A stretch of 64,000 nucleotides of DNA from Kuafuiihalomonas sp964473255. GTDB taxonomy: Bacteria; Myxococcota; Kuafuiibacteriia; Kuafuiibacteriales; Kuafuiibacteriaceae. A program made the position numbers and the translations under genes. The notes below the pieces were generated by a model. The model was not told the DNA's origin, ran no database searches, and was given only the letters and a program-made list of their open reading frames with translations. The DNA is taken from the NCBI GenBank assembly GCA_964473255.1, contig CAYYOT010000015.1, forward strand, positions 1 through 64,000, given 5' to 3'. Below are positions 55,925-64,000 of this stretch, in pieces. Within the stretch, counting starts at the first letter, position 1, and the number at the start of each line of letters is the position of its first letter.

Positions 55925-56518
55925 TCACCACTTCGGCAGACGCGGTCGCACCGCGCGCAGCGCGGCCTGCAGAACGTCGGAAGCCGGCTCTTCACCGTCC
56001 AAGAGCTCGGCCTGCGGCAACCCCCGAAAAAACGAGCGGATGTCCTGCAGCGCGGCCTCCTGTTCGAAAGCGTCATGGCCTGCCTCGCGCCGGCCCGCCC
56101 GGTCGAGACCGACGCGGACGGGCAGATCGATGACCAGCAGCACGTCAGGCTCGGGGGCGATCCGACGGTTCTGTTCGAGGATCTTCCGACGGTCGAGACC
56201 ACGCGCGCCCTGATACGCCGCGGTGGAGTAGAAACTGCGGTCCTGAAGAACCACGGAACCTCGGGATAGGGCGGGGCGAATCACGTCGCGCACGTGCTCC
56301 ACTCGGTCTTCGATGAAGAGTCTGAGCTCTTCTTCAGGCGGAAATCGGACGCCGCGCTGAGCGGCATCTCGAAGGATACGCCCATGCGGGCCACCGGTGG
56401 GCTCGCGGGTGGTCACCACATCGTGGCCTTCGCGGCCGAGGGCGTCGGCAAGCGCGCCGATCAGCGTCGATTTCCCGCCTCCGTCGATCCCCTCCACGAC
56501 AACGAGCGTGCCGGCCAT
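55925..56518 (-). CDS. tmk: Thymidylate kinase
   Basis: 197 residues. P-loop in EGIDGGGKST (the second Gly replaces the usual Ser/Ala or Thr), the DRS motif (QDRSFYSTAAYQG) and a lid region with Arg residues (LDRAGRREAGHDAFE) match dTMP kinase, which makes dTDP for DNA synthesis. The ATG at 56518 gives the normal family length and begins directly before the first strand; an upstream in-frame ATG overlaps the divergent HEAT gene. It diverges from that gene across 55 bases. Confidence 0.92.
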   Translation of the reverse strand: MAGTLVVVEGIDGGGKSTLIGALADALGREGHDVVTTREPTGGPHGRILRDAAQRGVRFPPEEELRLFIEDRVEHVRDVIRPALSRGSVVLQDRSFYSTAAYQGARGLDRRKILEQNRRIAPEPDVLLVIDLPVRVGLDRAGRREAGHDAFEQEAALQDIRSFFRGLPQAELLDGEEPASDVLQAALRAVRPRLPKW

Positions 56519-56573
56519 GCATCTGGCTTGGTTTGGTTGAGGGGGCGTCGTCAATGGGTCAGTCTGAGAGCAC

Positions 56574-58475
56574 GTGCTCGCCCTCATCATGGCCGGGGCG
56601 GTGGCCGCGACCCCATCGGATGCGCCCTACGTCGAGGTCATCGATACCCGGGGCCAGATCGACGGCCCCGCCGGCGGGACCGTGGGCCCCCCGAAGTGGG
56701 ATCGCGTGGAGGTCGCCATCACGATCGTGAACCGACTTCCGCGGCCGATCGGCGACTTTCGCTTCGAAGTCGCTCTGGAGCGGGACGGCAGCTCGATACC
56801 GGGTTGGGGCTTCGACATCGACCGGCCCGAAGTGTGGGTCGACGCCAACGATGCCGCCACCCTGTCATTCGAGCATCCGCTGCCCGAGCGACGCGATGCC
56901 GTCCCCGCGGCTCAGATCCGGGTTCGACCCCGACTTCTCCGCTATCGGGTCGCGGAACCTGGACTCGACCTCGCGCTATCGCTCCTGCAGTCGGGCAGCG
57001 AGAGCGACCAGCGCGCGGCCCTGGAGAGTTTCGAAGCCGACCGGCTGACCGATTCCGAACGTCGAGCCGCGATCGAACGACTCACCCGAGCGCTCGAGCT
57101 CCTACCGCGGCGTCCCTCGGCGTCCGACGCACTGTCGCTTTTGTTTGCCCTCCGCGCCCTCGGACGACTCGGCGCGGCCTCGGAACTCGGGACCCTGCTG
57201 ACTCTTCCGGACCGTCTCGACCGAGATGCGTGGGGGGATGCGGTCGTGGATCTTTCGCGCCGGGTCCTTCAGGTGCGGCAGGCGCAGGGTCCTCGCCTCG
57301 AAGTCCTGCCGTCCTGGGCGCAAAAACCGTCGGCCCTGATCGCGGTGAAGGCGCGCGAGGCCGTGGCCGAGGCGGTGCGCGATGCAACGCTCCGGATGGG
57401 TGACGCTGCCGTACCCACCCTGATGCAGATCGTGCACACCGACCCCTCGCAGGCCTTGCGGGAGCGGGCCTGGCGCCTGCTGGTTGCTCTGGGGCGCCCC
57501 ACGGTGCGGTCCCAGCTGCGGCTGGACGAGCGTGGCCCGCAGATCGAAGCCATCCGGGCCGTCGGCCGCCTCGGCCTGGACGATGCCGCCCCGGCGCTGG
57601 CCGACATGCTGACGCATCCGCGGTCCCTGGTCCGGCAGGCCGCCTCCGAAGCCCTCACCCGGATCGGGCCTTCCGCGATCCCGGCCCTCGTGCAGCGTCT
57701 GGGACATCGCAACGACGAGGCCGCCCTGCGCGTCCTGGAGCGGATACGCCGGGCCGCGGAACCCGGGCGGGATCCGGAGCGACTCGCCGAGGAGCTCGAC
57801 GATCTGCGGGGGACCCGCCGCCGACTCGTGCAGGCGGAGCTGCAGGACCGGATCCGCGCCGCGCTCGAGCTCGGGGGCGGTGGTCGCAGCACCGCCGCCT
57901 TTCGGCTGCTCGACTCGGTCTATGACGAGGACAAGGAGTTCTACCTGCGCTTCGCCCCCGCGATCTCCGCGCTGTACCTCGAGCGCGCGCGGCGCGAGTT
58001 CGAGGCGCGCGACTACGATGAGGCTCTGTCGGCATCGACGAATGGGCTCCAGGTCCGCTGGACCCCGGAACTGCACGACATCGCTCACCAGGCGCGTCTC
58101 GCCCTGGCCCACGGCCACTTGATGCTCGGCGACTGGCGGCAGGCGGCGGCGCTCCTGGACGCTCGCGCGACGGACCCCGAGACGCGCCACCTTCGCGGGG
58201 AGATCGCCGCGGGACAGGTCCGAGCGTCGCTCGACCAGGGCAACCGCGGACGTGCGCGGGCCCAGCTCGACCGGGCGAGAGCATTGGATCCGAACCATCC
58301 TGCTCTGCGAGCGCTGCACCGGCGCATGCTATGGCTCGAGAATCTCCCCAACGCCTTTGCCGTCGTGTTCGCGGGTCTCGTGGCGGTTATCGGAATGGGC
58401 GCTGCCCTCCGCCGGCGCTGGGTCCGGATGCGGATGGAGCGCCTGGAGGCAGCCCTCGACCAGAAGAGCGCCTAG
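56574..58475 (+). CDS. HEAT/TPR repeat membrane protein
   Basis: 633 residues. A short signal-like start (LALIMAGAVAATPS) leads to a beta-rich N-terminal domain (about 18-125), a helical region with HEAT repeats (about 265-400; PQIEAIRAVGRLGLDDAAPALADML), TPR-like units (about 440-585) and a C-terminal membrane helix (about 595-612) followed by a basic cytosolic tail. The layout suggests an exported, membrane-anchored protein-binding scaffold. The start is a GTG after GAGAG. No named family beyond the repeats was recognised. It shares CTAG with the moaC stop. Confidence 0.75.
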   Translation: MLALIMAGAVAATPSDAPYVEVIDTRGQIDGPAGGTVGPPKWDRVEVAITIVNRLPRPIGDFRFEVALERDGSSIPGWGFDIDRPEVWVDANDAATLSFEHPLPERRDAVPAAQIRVRPRLLRYRVAEPGLDLALSLLQSGSESDQRAALESFEADRLTDSERRAAIERLTRALELLPRRPSASDALSLLFALRALGRLGAASELGTLLTLPDRLDRDAWGDAVVDLSRRVLQVRQAQGPRLEVLPSWAQKPSALIAVKAREAVAEAVRDATLRMGDAAVPTLMQIVHTDPSQALRERAWRLLVALGRPTVRSQLRLDERGPQIEAIRAVGRLGLDDAAPALADMLTHPRSLVRQAASEALTRIGPSAIPALVQRLGHRNDEAALRVLERIRRAAEPGRDPERLAEELDDLRGTRRRLVQAELQDRIRAALELGGGGRSTAAFRLLDSVYDEDKEFYLRFAPAISALYLERARREFEARDYDEALSASTNGLQVRWTPELHDIAHQARLALAHGHLMLGDWRQAAALLDARATDPETRHLRGEIAAGQVRASLDQGNRGRARAQLDRARALDPNHPALRALHRRMLWLENLPNAFAVVFAGLVAVIGMGAALRRRWVRMRMERLEAALDQKSA

Positions 58476-58972
58476 ACGTTCGTCGAAGCGCGGGCCCATG
58501 GACCGGAGGCGCCCCCGCGCTTCTCCTCGAGCTGGACTTCGCGAATGCGGGCACCACGTGTGACCCCTTTGACCATGTCGTAGACGGTCAGGGCGGCGAC
58601 CGAGGCTGCGGTCATCGCCTCCATCTCGCCCCCGGTAGGACCGAGGGTTTCAACGATGGCGCGGATGATCACGGTCCGATTCTGGTCGTCGGTCTCGAAG
58701 TCGAGGGCGACCCGGGTCAGCATGATGGGGTGGGCCAGCGGAATCAGCTCGCCGGTCTTCTTGGCCGCCGTGATCCCCGCGATCCGGGCCACCGCGGCGG
58801 CGTCGCCCTTGGCCAGCGCTCCTTCGACCCATAGTGGGTAGGCGTGGCCCAGCTCGATCCGGGCGGTGGCGACGGCTTGCCGATGCGTCGAGGGCTTGCC
58901 GGAAACGTCCACCATGCGGGCCCGACCGGCGTCGTCGAGGTGGGTCAATCGCGGCGGATCGCGGTCGGACAT
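58472..58972 (-). CDS. moaC: Cyclic pyranopterin monophosphate synthase MoaC
   Basis: 166 residues, the family length. The conserved blocks KGDAAAVARIAGITAAKKTGELIPLAHP, TGGEMEAMTAASVAALTVYDM and the catalytic Asp132/Lys135 in YDMVK are present; a third conserved Lys follows in LEEK. The usual SGGKSG block is RGGASG. MoaC acts after MoaA in molybdenum cofactor synthesis. The ATG at 58972 with GGGG upstream was chosen over a longer start. No other moa or mog gene is in the window, so it is scattered from its pathway. Confidence 0.93.
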   Translation of the reverse strand: MSDRDPPRLTHLDDAGRARMVDVSGKPSTHRQAVATARIELGHAYPLWVEGALAKGDAAAVARIAGITAAKKTGELIPLAHPIMLTRVALDFETDDQNRTVIIRAIVETLGPTGGEMEAMTAASVAALTVYDMVKGVTRGARIREVQLEEKRGGASGPWARASTNV

Positions 58973-59028
58973 CGCCCCAAGCCTATCGGATGCTTGGACC
59001 CACGTCGCCACCCGAGTACGGTGCGGCG

Positions 59029-59895
59029 GTGATCCGCGCCGCACTCGGATGGGCGCTGGGGTTGGCGCTGTACCCGACCTTGGCCCACGCCCAGGTCTTC
59101 CAGTGCACCCCGGCCGATACCGACGGCCCACGGCTCCTGACGCAAGTATGGACGCGGTCGAACCGCTGCCTTCCGTACTACATCAACGAGCGATCGGAGC
59201 TCTTCGCTTCCGCCGAGGGACAGCTGCTGGTGGCCGAGAGCTTCGCCGTCTGGAGCTCGCTTTCCTGCACCGACCTCGAATTCCGCTCATTCGGAACCAC
59301 GGGGTCGCGGGAAGGGTTCAGCCCGTCGTCGAGCACCAACGAGAACGTCATCCTCGAAACGACCGACCGGGAGGAGATCGATCCCGACGTGTTGGCCACG
59401 ACCTTGACCTTCCACTCGAGTGAGTCCGGTGAGATCTTCGATGCGGACATCATCTTCAACTCGGCGCGTTTCGACTTTCGAGAAGTCACCTCGACGGACG
59501 AGTGCCTGGCCGCGGGAGCTCCGATTCACGATGTTCGGAATACACTGGTCCACGAGATCGGGCACTTCATCGGCTTCGACCACAATCCGGACCGGTTCTC
59601 GACGATGTTCGCCACCGCCCCCGCCTGCGAGACGCAGAAGCAGGAGCTGAACTCCATCGACATCGAGGGCCTGTGTAGCGTCTATCCTTCCGGGCTGCAC
59701 TCGTCGACGTGCAGCCCGGCCGACGATTACGACGACATCAGCGGGAATCCCAGCCGCTTCCGCAATCAGTGCCGTCAGGCCGAAGAGCGCGAGGGCGGCT
59801 GTCAGGCCATCGGCGGAGGGACGGGCACCGGTCTGTGGTGGATGGTGGGGCTTTTCGCGTGGGTACGCCGGCAGCAGCGACTCAACGATAGATGA
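59029..59895 (+). CDS. Matrixin-like metalloprotease with MYXO-CTERM-like tail
   Basis: 288 residues. A signal peptide (1-21, ending Ala-His-Ala) is followed by a catalytic domain with the zinc site HEIGHFIGFDH (His175, Glu176, His179, His185) and a Met-turn at Met193 (STM). About eight Cys residues suggest disulfides. The C-terminal 33 residues run GGCQA, a Gly/Thr linker, a hydrophobic helix (WWMVGLFAWV) and RRQQR, the layout of MYXO-CTERM sorting signals, though the motif is degenerate. It would be exported and then anchored or processed at the surface. The GTG at 59029 gives the cleanest signal; an ATG at 58990 is possible. It overlaps the convergent FHA gene by 14 bases. Confidence 0.83.
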   Translation: MIRAALGWALGLALYPTLAHAQVFQCTPADTDGPRLLTQVWTRSNRCLPYYINERSELFASAEGQLLVAESFAVWSSLSCTDLEFRSFGTTGSREGFSPSSSTNENVILETTDREEIDPDVLATTLTFHSSESGEIFDADIIFNSARFDFREVTSTDECLAAGAPIHDVRNTLVHEIGHFIGFDHNPDRFSTMFATAPACETQKQELNSIDIEGLCSVYPSGLHSSTCSPADDYDDISGNPSRFRNQCRQAEEREGGCQAIGGGTGTGLWWMVGLFAWVRRQQRLNDR

Positions 59896-60454
59896 ACTTC
59901 AGCACCTCTTCCGAGATCATGAACTCATCGCCATCGTGGATCCGTTCTTTCTGGATCTTCACGCCGTCCTTCCAGACCCCGTTCGCCGAGCCCAAGTCCT
60001 CGATGAAGTACTCGCCTTGTTCTCGCGATATTCCCGAGTGCTGCCGCGACACTTTGGACGACGCGATCACCAGATCGCAGGTTCGGCTGCGTCCGATGAT
60101 GAACGTATCCTTGTCGATCTTGTGCATCTCGCCCGCACTGTTGACGACGTAGAGCGTGCGCCGGGCCCGTTCGGGTGCTCGCGCGGAAGGCTCGGCTCGC
60201 TGGGACGCCGGCGTTCCGCGAGGCTCGGGCTCGGCCGGGAAGTCGTTTCGCGCCGGGCTGGGAGGGGCATCCTGGGCGGGGACCTCCTTGGCGACCGGCG
60301 TCAGGAAATTGAATCGCCGAGCGAACTCGTACACTGCTTGGTTGACCACGGCGTGGCGGTCCGTGCCAGAGTCTTCGGCGATTCGCGTGATGGCGTCCCA
60401 GAGATGGTCGGCAAGCTCCAGTTCGCGGCGGGTACGGCGCACCATGCCGGTCAT
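59882..60454 (-). CDS. Ribbon-helix-helix/FHA domain protein
   Basis: 190 residues. Residues about 5-48 (RRTRRELELADHLWDAITRIAEDSGTDRHAVVNQAVYEFARR) look like a ribbon-helix-helix DNA-binding unit. A Pro/Ala/Arg linker (50-95) precedes an FHA domain (about 98-188) with GRSRTC, the SRQH phospho-Thr contact and SANGVWKDG. FHA domains read phospho-Thr on proteins, so this may be a regulator controlled by Ser/Thr kinases such as those at 45.6-55.9 kb. The ATG at 60454 shares CATG with the divergent lipoprotein start; an ATG at 60445 is an alternative. The RHH assignment is by pattern and less certain than the FHA domain. Confidence 0.8.
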   Translation of the reverse strand: MTGMVRRTRRELELADHLWDAITRIAEDSGTDRHAVVNQAVYEFARRFNFLTPVAKEVPAQDAPPSPARNDFPAEPEPRGTPASQRAEPSARAPERARRTLYVVNSAGEMHKIDKDTFIIGRSRTCDLVIASSKVSRQHSGISREQGEYFIEDLGSANGVWKDGVKIQKERIHDGDEFMISEEVLKFIYR

Positions 60455-60938
60455 GAGGCTTAGCCCAATCCTGGCTGCTGTCAAACTCGTGGCTGTTCAG
60501 TTCGGACTTGGATGCCTGCCTTCCGACGGCGGTGAGCGACACGCCTCGGTGGTCGAAAGCTACCTTCGGGACCCGAGGGCGCCCGAAGATGCGGTCTTTG
60601 CCAAGCCAGACCGAGCCCTCGGGCCCCCCGACGGCCGCACGGTGGCCGTCGGGGTCGGGAGCTCCGTGGTGCTCCGCTTCTTTCGCGAGATACCCGTGAG
60701 CGAAGGGCCGGAGCTTCGCATCTACGAAGTCGGACCCGACGGCGCCGAAGCCCGGGTCGCGGTCAGCCTGGGCGGGGTCTCGTTCTTCGAGCTCGACGAC
60801 GTGGCGACCGGTCCCTTCACCGAGTACGACGTCGAGCTTTCCGGCCTGGACCGTGTCAGCCACGTCCGCATTCGAGGGCTCGACAACCGGGGTGAAGAGC
60901 CGGGATTCGATCTGGACGCGATCGAGGCCCTGCGATGA
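60453..60938 (+). CDS. Small lipoprotein-like protein, coupled to hemW
   Basis: 161 residues. A hydrophobic start with Cys21 in GLGC could be lipidated, though the lipobox is not perfect. The rest is a beta-rich domain (about 40-160) with alternating strands and many Gly and Asp-Gly turns, as in surface beta-sandwich domains (PPDGRTVAVGVGSSVVLRFFREIPV). No named family was recognised. Its stop overlaps the hemW start in ATGA, so the two are translationally coupled. The start ATG overlaps that of the divergent FHA gene in one CATG. Confidence 0.7.
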   Translation: MRLSPILAAVKLVAVQFGLGCLPSDGGERHASVVESYLRDPRAPEDAVFAKPDRALGPPDGRTVAVGVGSSVVLRFFREIPVSEGPELRIYEVGPDGAEARVAVSLGGVSFFELDDVATGPFTEYDVELSGLDRVSHVRIRGLDNRGEEPGFDLDAIEALR

Positions 60939-62146
60939 GTTCGCTCGCCCCGCCCGTGGGCCCCGGCCACTCGGGCATCTACGTCCACTTTCCATACTGC
61001 TCGTCCAAGTGCCCGTACTGCGACTTCAACAGCCACGTGCTCGACCACGATGACGAACGGTACGCCGATGCGGTCATCAGCGAGCTCCGGCATCGCCGGT
61101 CGGACCTCGGGTCCGATCGGCTCTCTTCCGTTTTCTTCGGGGGAGGAACGCCCAGTCGATGGGACCCGCGGGCGGTCGGCCGTGTGATCCAGGCCATATT
61201 CGACGCCTACGGCGCCGAGGATCTCGAGATCACGCTGGAAGCCAACCCCGGCTCGGTCGATGCGGACCGCTTCGTCGCCTACCGAGACGTGGGGGTGAAT
61301 CGGCTGTCGATCGGCTGTCAGAGCTTCGACGACTCCGAGCTTCAATGGTTGGGGCGCACCCACGATGGCACGACCGGCGCCCGGGCGGTCGAGACGGCCG
61401 TCGCCGCGGACCTTCGCGTCTCACTGGATCTCATGTACGGACTGCCCGACCAAACGTGGACCGCGGTCGCGGCGAACCTGCACCGGGCGATCGACTTCGG
61501 CGTAGACCACATCTCCGCCTACGGACTGACGGTCGAACCCGATACCGTCTTGGCGCGGCGCGCCTCCCTTCGCCTGTTCGAACCCCTCGACGACGATCGC
61601 ATGGCGGACATGTACGAGGGCGTCACCGCATGCTTGGCCGACGCAGGCTACGACCGCTACGAGGTATCGAACTACGCGAAGCGGGGACGCGAGTGCCTCC
61701 ACAACGTCCTGTACTGGCACGGGGGAGCCTATCTTGGCTTGGGGGCCGGAGCCCACGGCTACCGGCCCGGTCGGGGCGGCGAGCCCTCCATCCGCCGCGA
61801 GAATCCGAAAGCGCCCCGGGCCTACATCGAGTCGATCGACGGCGGGAGCTTCGCTCCACGAACGGTGGAGCGGCTCGACTCGTGGGACCGCATTCGCGAC
61901 CGGCTCCTGGTGGCGTTCCGCACTCGATGGGGTACGTCGCTCGAATCACTGGAGATCGAAGAAGAGCTGCGTCCGCGTCTCGAACCCGCGCTTCGGCGGA
62001 CCGCCGACCAGGAAGTTTCCGCGGGACGTCTCGAGGCACGCGACGGCCGTTGGCAACCAACGGCCGACGGATTCCGACTGGCGGATACCGTCGCCCGAGC
62101 TTTCGTCGAAGCCGTGGACCAGGCTCGAGCCGGAAGGCCTTCCTAG
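60935..62146 (+). CDS. hemW: Radical SAM heme chaperone HemW
   Basis: 403 residues. The 4Fe-4S motif CSSKCPYC followed by DFNSH is the HemW form; coproporphyrinogen oxidase HemN has a fourth Cys there. FFGGGTPS, EANPGSVD, SIGCQSF, DLMYGLP and the SNYAKRGRECLHN segments all fit. HemW binds heme and delivers it to respiratory proteins; it has no coproporphyrinogen oxidase activity. It shares CTAG with the stop of the convergent barrel gene. GTG or ATG alternatives were not needed; the ATG fits the family start. Confidence 0.92.
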   Translation: MSSLAPPVGPGHSGIYVHFPYCSSKCPYCDFNSHVLDHDDERYADAVISELRHRRSDLGSDRLSSVFFGGGTPSRWDPRAVGRVIQAIFDAYGAEDLEITLEANPGSVDADRFVAYRDVGVNRLSIGCQSFDDSELQWLGRTHDGTTGARAVETAVAADLRVSLDLMYGLPDQTWTAVAANLHRAIDFGVDHISAYGLTVEPDTVLARRASLRLFEPLDDDRMADMYEGVTACLADAGYDRYEVSNYAKRGRECLHNVLYWHGGAYLGLGAGAHGYRPGRGGEPSIRRENPKAPRAYIESIDGGSFAPRTVERLDSWDRIRDRLLVAFRTRWGTSLESLEIEEELRPRLEPALRRTADQEVSAGRLEARDGRWQPTADGFRLADTVARAFVEAVDQARAGRPS

Positions 62147-63549
62147 CGCGGCGGCTTGCGGGGGCGCGGCAGCCTTTCGTCTCGGCCCGAGGACCACGCC
62201 GCCCGGAATCCGATCTCGACCGACATCTCGAAGAAGTCGACGGGAAATCCGTCGATGGAAAACGACGCCCCCCGCGTCGCGACCCGGCCGCTGGTGAACA
62301 CGCCGACGAACTCGCTCACCGGTAGGTCGAGACGTCCGGTCAGTGACGCAAAGCTGGTGGTGAGGAACTGGGCCCCCTGATCCGAGACCAGCTCGTCGGG
62401 CAGGTCGACCGGGGGTGTGCCCAGAAGACCGAATATGTCGAAGCGGCCCCAGGCCTGCGTGATCGACAGCCCGAGTTCACCGGCGACCAGGGGGACGTAG
62501 ACCCCGATGAACTGGTCGATGAATCCGCTGTACGTGGCGCGGAGAGTCAGGTCGGCCTGGGTCTCGGCGAGGGTCAGGAAGCGCCACTGAAGTGCGAGTT
62601 GACCCGACGGCAAGACATCGTCGATGCGGCGTTCTTGCGCCGACAGTGGCTCGGCGGGGTCCTCGACTTGCCTTTCTCCCAGGAAGACCTGAACCCCACC
62701 TGACGCGGTCCACACCAAGCGGGGCGATTGCGTCCAGCTCAGACCGAGCTCCGTCGTGACGACGACGTTGCTGCGGTCCTCTTCGTAGAATTGAACGTGC
62801 CGGTAGGAGCCGGTGAACGTACCGGCGAACCGGGCGGTGAAGCCACGCGAGTAGTTCGCCTGAAACCCAAGGTCGAAAAAAGGCTGGGTCAACGCCGCGG
62901 TCGCCGCCTCACCCTCGACTTCGAGGTCGGTCCACTGATTCGTCTGGCCACCGAGGAAGGTCAAAGAAGCGTCGTCCCGGCGGCTCGACCGGAGGCTCAG
63001 GGAGACCTCGCCACCCACGCGCGTCTGGAAGAACCTCGGTACGGGAGGCAGGGTCCTCCCCGCGTCCCGTCGGGCCGGAGAGCCTCCGACCTCGAACGAG
63101 TCCTGAAGCTCCCCCAAAGCGGTCGGCGAGACGTTCTCTTGACGAAAGTCGGTCTGACCAGCGCTGGCGCTGACCCGGGTCGTGATCTGGAAGAGTCGCG
63201 AGACGATAACTCGGTGAACGAGAGACCCGCGATACTCGATGAGGGCCTGGACCGGTTCGATCTCGCTTTCGAGCGCAGGCTCCTGCCGGCGTACGAGGAT
63301 CCGGGGGTCGAAGCGCAGCGTCAGCGTGTGGCGACGTCGCTCGACCCGACCTTCCAACGACGGGACGACTTCGACGTCCACGATGGGGCTGGACGAGACC
63401 GGATTCACGGCCTGGGTGTTGGCGTCGGCGTCTCCGACCACCGTCGGCTGGGGCAGAACGCCCACCCGACTGATGGCGTCGAGCCCGGTCACCAGGCGCG
63501 GAGGCGCCCCCGCCACCAGCGCCAACCAGAGCGAGGTGGTCGCGATCAC
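62143..63549 (-). CDS. Outer-membrane beta-barrel of a polysaccharide export locus
   Basis: 468 residues. A weak signal (1-15) leads to a long series of amphipathic strands with aromatic girdles (RHTLTLRFDPRILVRRQ, ARFAGTFTGSYRHVQFYEED, VVTTELGLSWTQSP, ADLTLRATYSGFIDQFIG) and ends with FEMSVEIGFRAAW. It matches the barrel proteins that often accompany Wza-type exporters in delta-proteobacterial and myxobacterial exopolysaccharide clusters. The GTG start at 63549 lies 3 bases after the stop of the Wza-like gene, so they form an operon. Confidence 0.75.
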   Translation of the reverse strand: MIATTSLWLALVAGAPPRLVTGLDAISRVGVLPQPTVVGDADANTQAVNPVSSSPIVDVEVVPSLEGRVERRRHTLTLRFDPRILVRRQEPALESEIEPVQALIEYRGSLVHRVIVSRLFQITTRVSASAGQTDFRQENVSPTALGELQDSFEVGGSPARRDAGRTLPPVPRFFQTRVGGEVSLSLRSSRRDDASLTFLGGQTNQWTDLEVEGEAATAALTQPFFDLGFQANYSRGFTARFAGTFTGSYRHVQFYEEDRSNVVVTTELGLSWTQSPRLVWTASGGVQVFLGERQVEDPAEPLSAQERRIDDVLPSGQLALQWRFLTLAETQADLTLRATYSGFIDQFIGVYVPLVAGELGLSITQAWGRFDIFGLLGTPPVDLPDELVSDQGAQFLTTSFASLTGRLDLPVSEFVGVFTSGRVATRGASFSIDGFPVDFFEMSVEIGFRAAWSSGRDERLPRPRKPPR

Positions 63550-63552
63550 GAC

Positions 63553-64000
63553 CTACTCGACGACGACCGAGTCGCCGTCCATGAGTACGAAGCCCAAGCT
63601 CTTGGGATCTCCCGCGGTCAGGTCGGCGTACCGGAATCGCACGCGAAGCGTCCGGGGACGGGTCCGGACCAAGAAGATGTTGTTTCGTCGGGCGAACTCG
63701 GTCAGCCCGCCGGCCCGAGCCAAGACGGCAAGGAGATTTGCTTCGGCGTCGACCTCGACCATCCCCGGATTGTTCACCTCGCCCAGAACGTTGATCTCGA
63801 GGGTCTGCGAAGCACCGATGGCCACGGTCGCCTCGGGTCGGAGCACGATGCCGTCGGCCAGCGCCGCGACCAGCTCACGCTCGACCTGCTTTGCCGTCTT
63901 ACCCACCACGGCGATCGAGCCGACGACCGGCTGCAGATAGGTTCCGTCCTCGAGGACGACGAAGTCTCCGGACAGGCTCTCCTGCCCCCGGACCAGCACC
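63553..64000 (-). CDS. Polysaccharide export protein (Wza-like, SLBB), partial
   Basis: The 3' end of a gene cut by the window edge; 148 codons are visible. The first part (GDFVVLEDGTYLQPVVGSIAVVGKTAKQVERELVAAL) is the end of a Poly_export domain. It is followed by an SLBB domain (INVLGEVNNPGMVEVDAEANLLAVLARAGGLTEFA) and a short tail. Wza-type proteins form the outer-membrane channel for capsule or exopolysaccharide. The rest of the export cluster should lie to the right. Confidence 0.88.
   Translation of the reverse strand, partial: VLVRGQESLSGDFVVLEDGTYLQPVVGSIAVVGKTAKQVERELVAALADGIVLRPEATVAIGASQTLEINVLGEVNNPGMVEVDAEANLLAVLARAGGLTEFARRNNIFLVRTRPRTLRVRFRYADLTAGDPKSLGFVLMDGDSVVVE

Noticed and set aside
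53166..56213. A 1015-codon open frame on the plus strand
   Set aside because: It runs antisense to the PEGA kinase, gcdH and tmk genes, which have clear motifs. Long antisense frames are common in GC-rich DNA; the translation is Arg/Gly/Pro-rich and has no domain.

Overview
The window is a compact, high-GC chromosomal segment with about 52 protein genes and one long non-coding gap. I saw no rRNA, tRNA, CRISPR, insertion sequence or phage gene. It most resembles a Myxococcota (Polyangia-like) genome. The reasons are several Ser/Thr kinases (one with PEGA domains), four histidine kinase or NtrC-type signalling genes, giant TPR and HEAT proteins, a fused E1 alpha-beta 2-oxoacid dehydrogenase, an HMG-CoA synthase of eukaryote-like spacing, and a matrixin protease with a MYXO-CTERM-like tail. 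This placement is inference; no marker such as 16S rRNA is present.

Layout. 0-3.2 kb: envelope proteins, including a lipoprotein/beta-barrel gene that carries a frameshift. 3.1-13.8 kb: CoA metabolism. A PaaG-like isomerase, a TetR regulator coupled to PaaZ, a PaaJ-like thiolase and a PaaH-like dehydrogenase form the lower phenylacetyl-CoA/beta-oxidation part. An old yellow enzyme, an HMG-CoA synthase, a patatin lipase and an HdeD-LRAT fusion lie between them. 13.8-21 kb: DUF445 protein, TPR histidine kinase, Kazal lipoprotein, and E2 and fused E1 of a branched-chain-type 2-oxoacid dehydrogenase. 20.9-26.6 kb: a co-directional operon of sensor kinase, sigma54 activator, exported coiled-coil protein, outer-membrane barrel and PilZ protein. 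26.6-30.3 kb: ErpA, a SRPBCC protein, a small membrane protein and a GAF histidine kinase.

30.3-39.5 kb: a long minus-strand run: TPR protein, lipoprotein, MshEN protein, lone ABC ATPase, ECF sigma, membrane partner of the sigma, and a 1196-residue lipoprotein with thrombospondin-3 repeats, a VWA domain and a Cys-rich tail. 39.5-45.6 kb: OmpA/carboxypeptidase-regulatory barrel, four-S1-domain protein, TruC-like pseudouridine synthase, SDR and a trypsin-like protease with Cys-rich modules. 45.6-56.5 kb: a Cache-domain Ser/Thr kinase, a 1501-residue TPR protein, glutaryl-CoA dehydrogenase, a PEGA Ser/Thr kinase and Tmk. 56.6-64 kb: HEAT/TPR protein, MoaC, matrixin protease, ribbon-helix-helix/FHA protein, small lipoprotein, HemW, and the start of a polysaccharide export locus cut by the window edge.

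Genes are packed tightly. Many neighbours share ATGA or TTGA start/stop overlaps, and five of about thirteen convergent pairs share one CTAG as both stop codons. The strongest candidates for something new are the HdeD-LRAT fusion, the ECF-sigma/VWA-TSP3 cluster, the kinase-activator-coiled-coil-barrel-PilZ operon, the RHH-FHA protein, and a long hairpin with a 17-codon leader ORF ahead of the HMG-CoA synthase.
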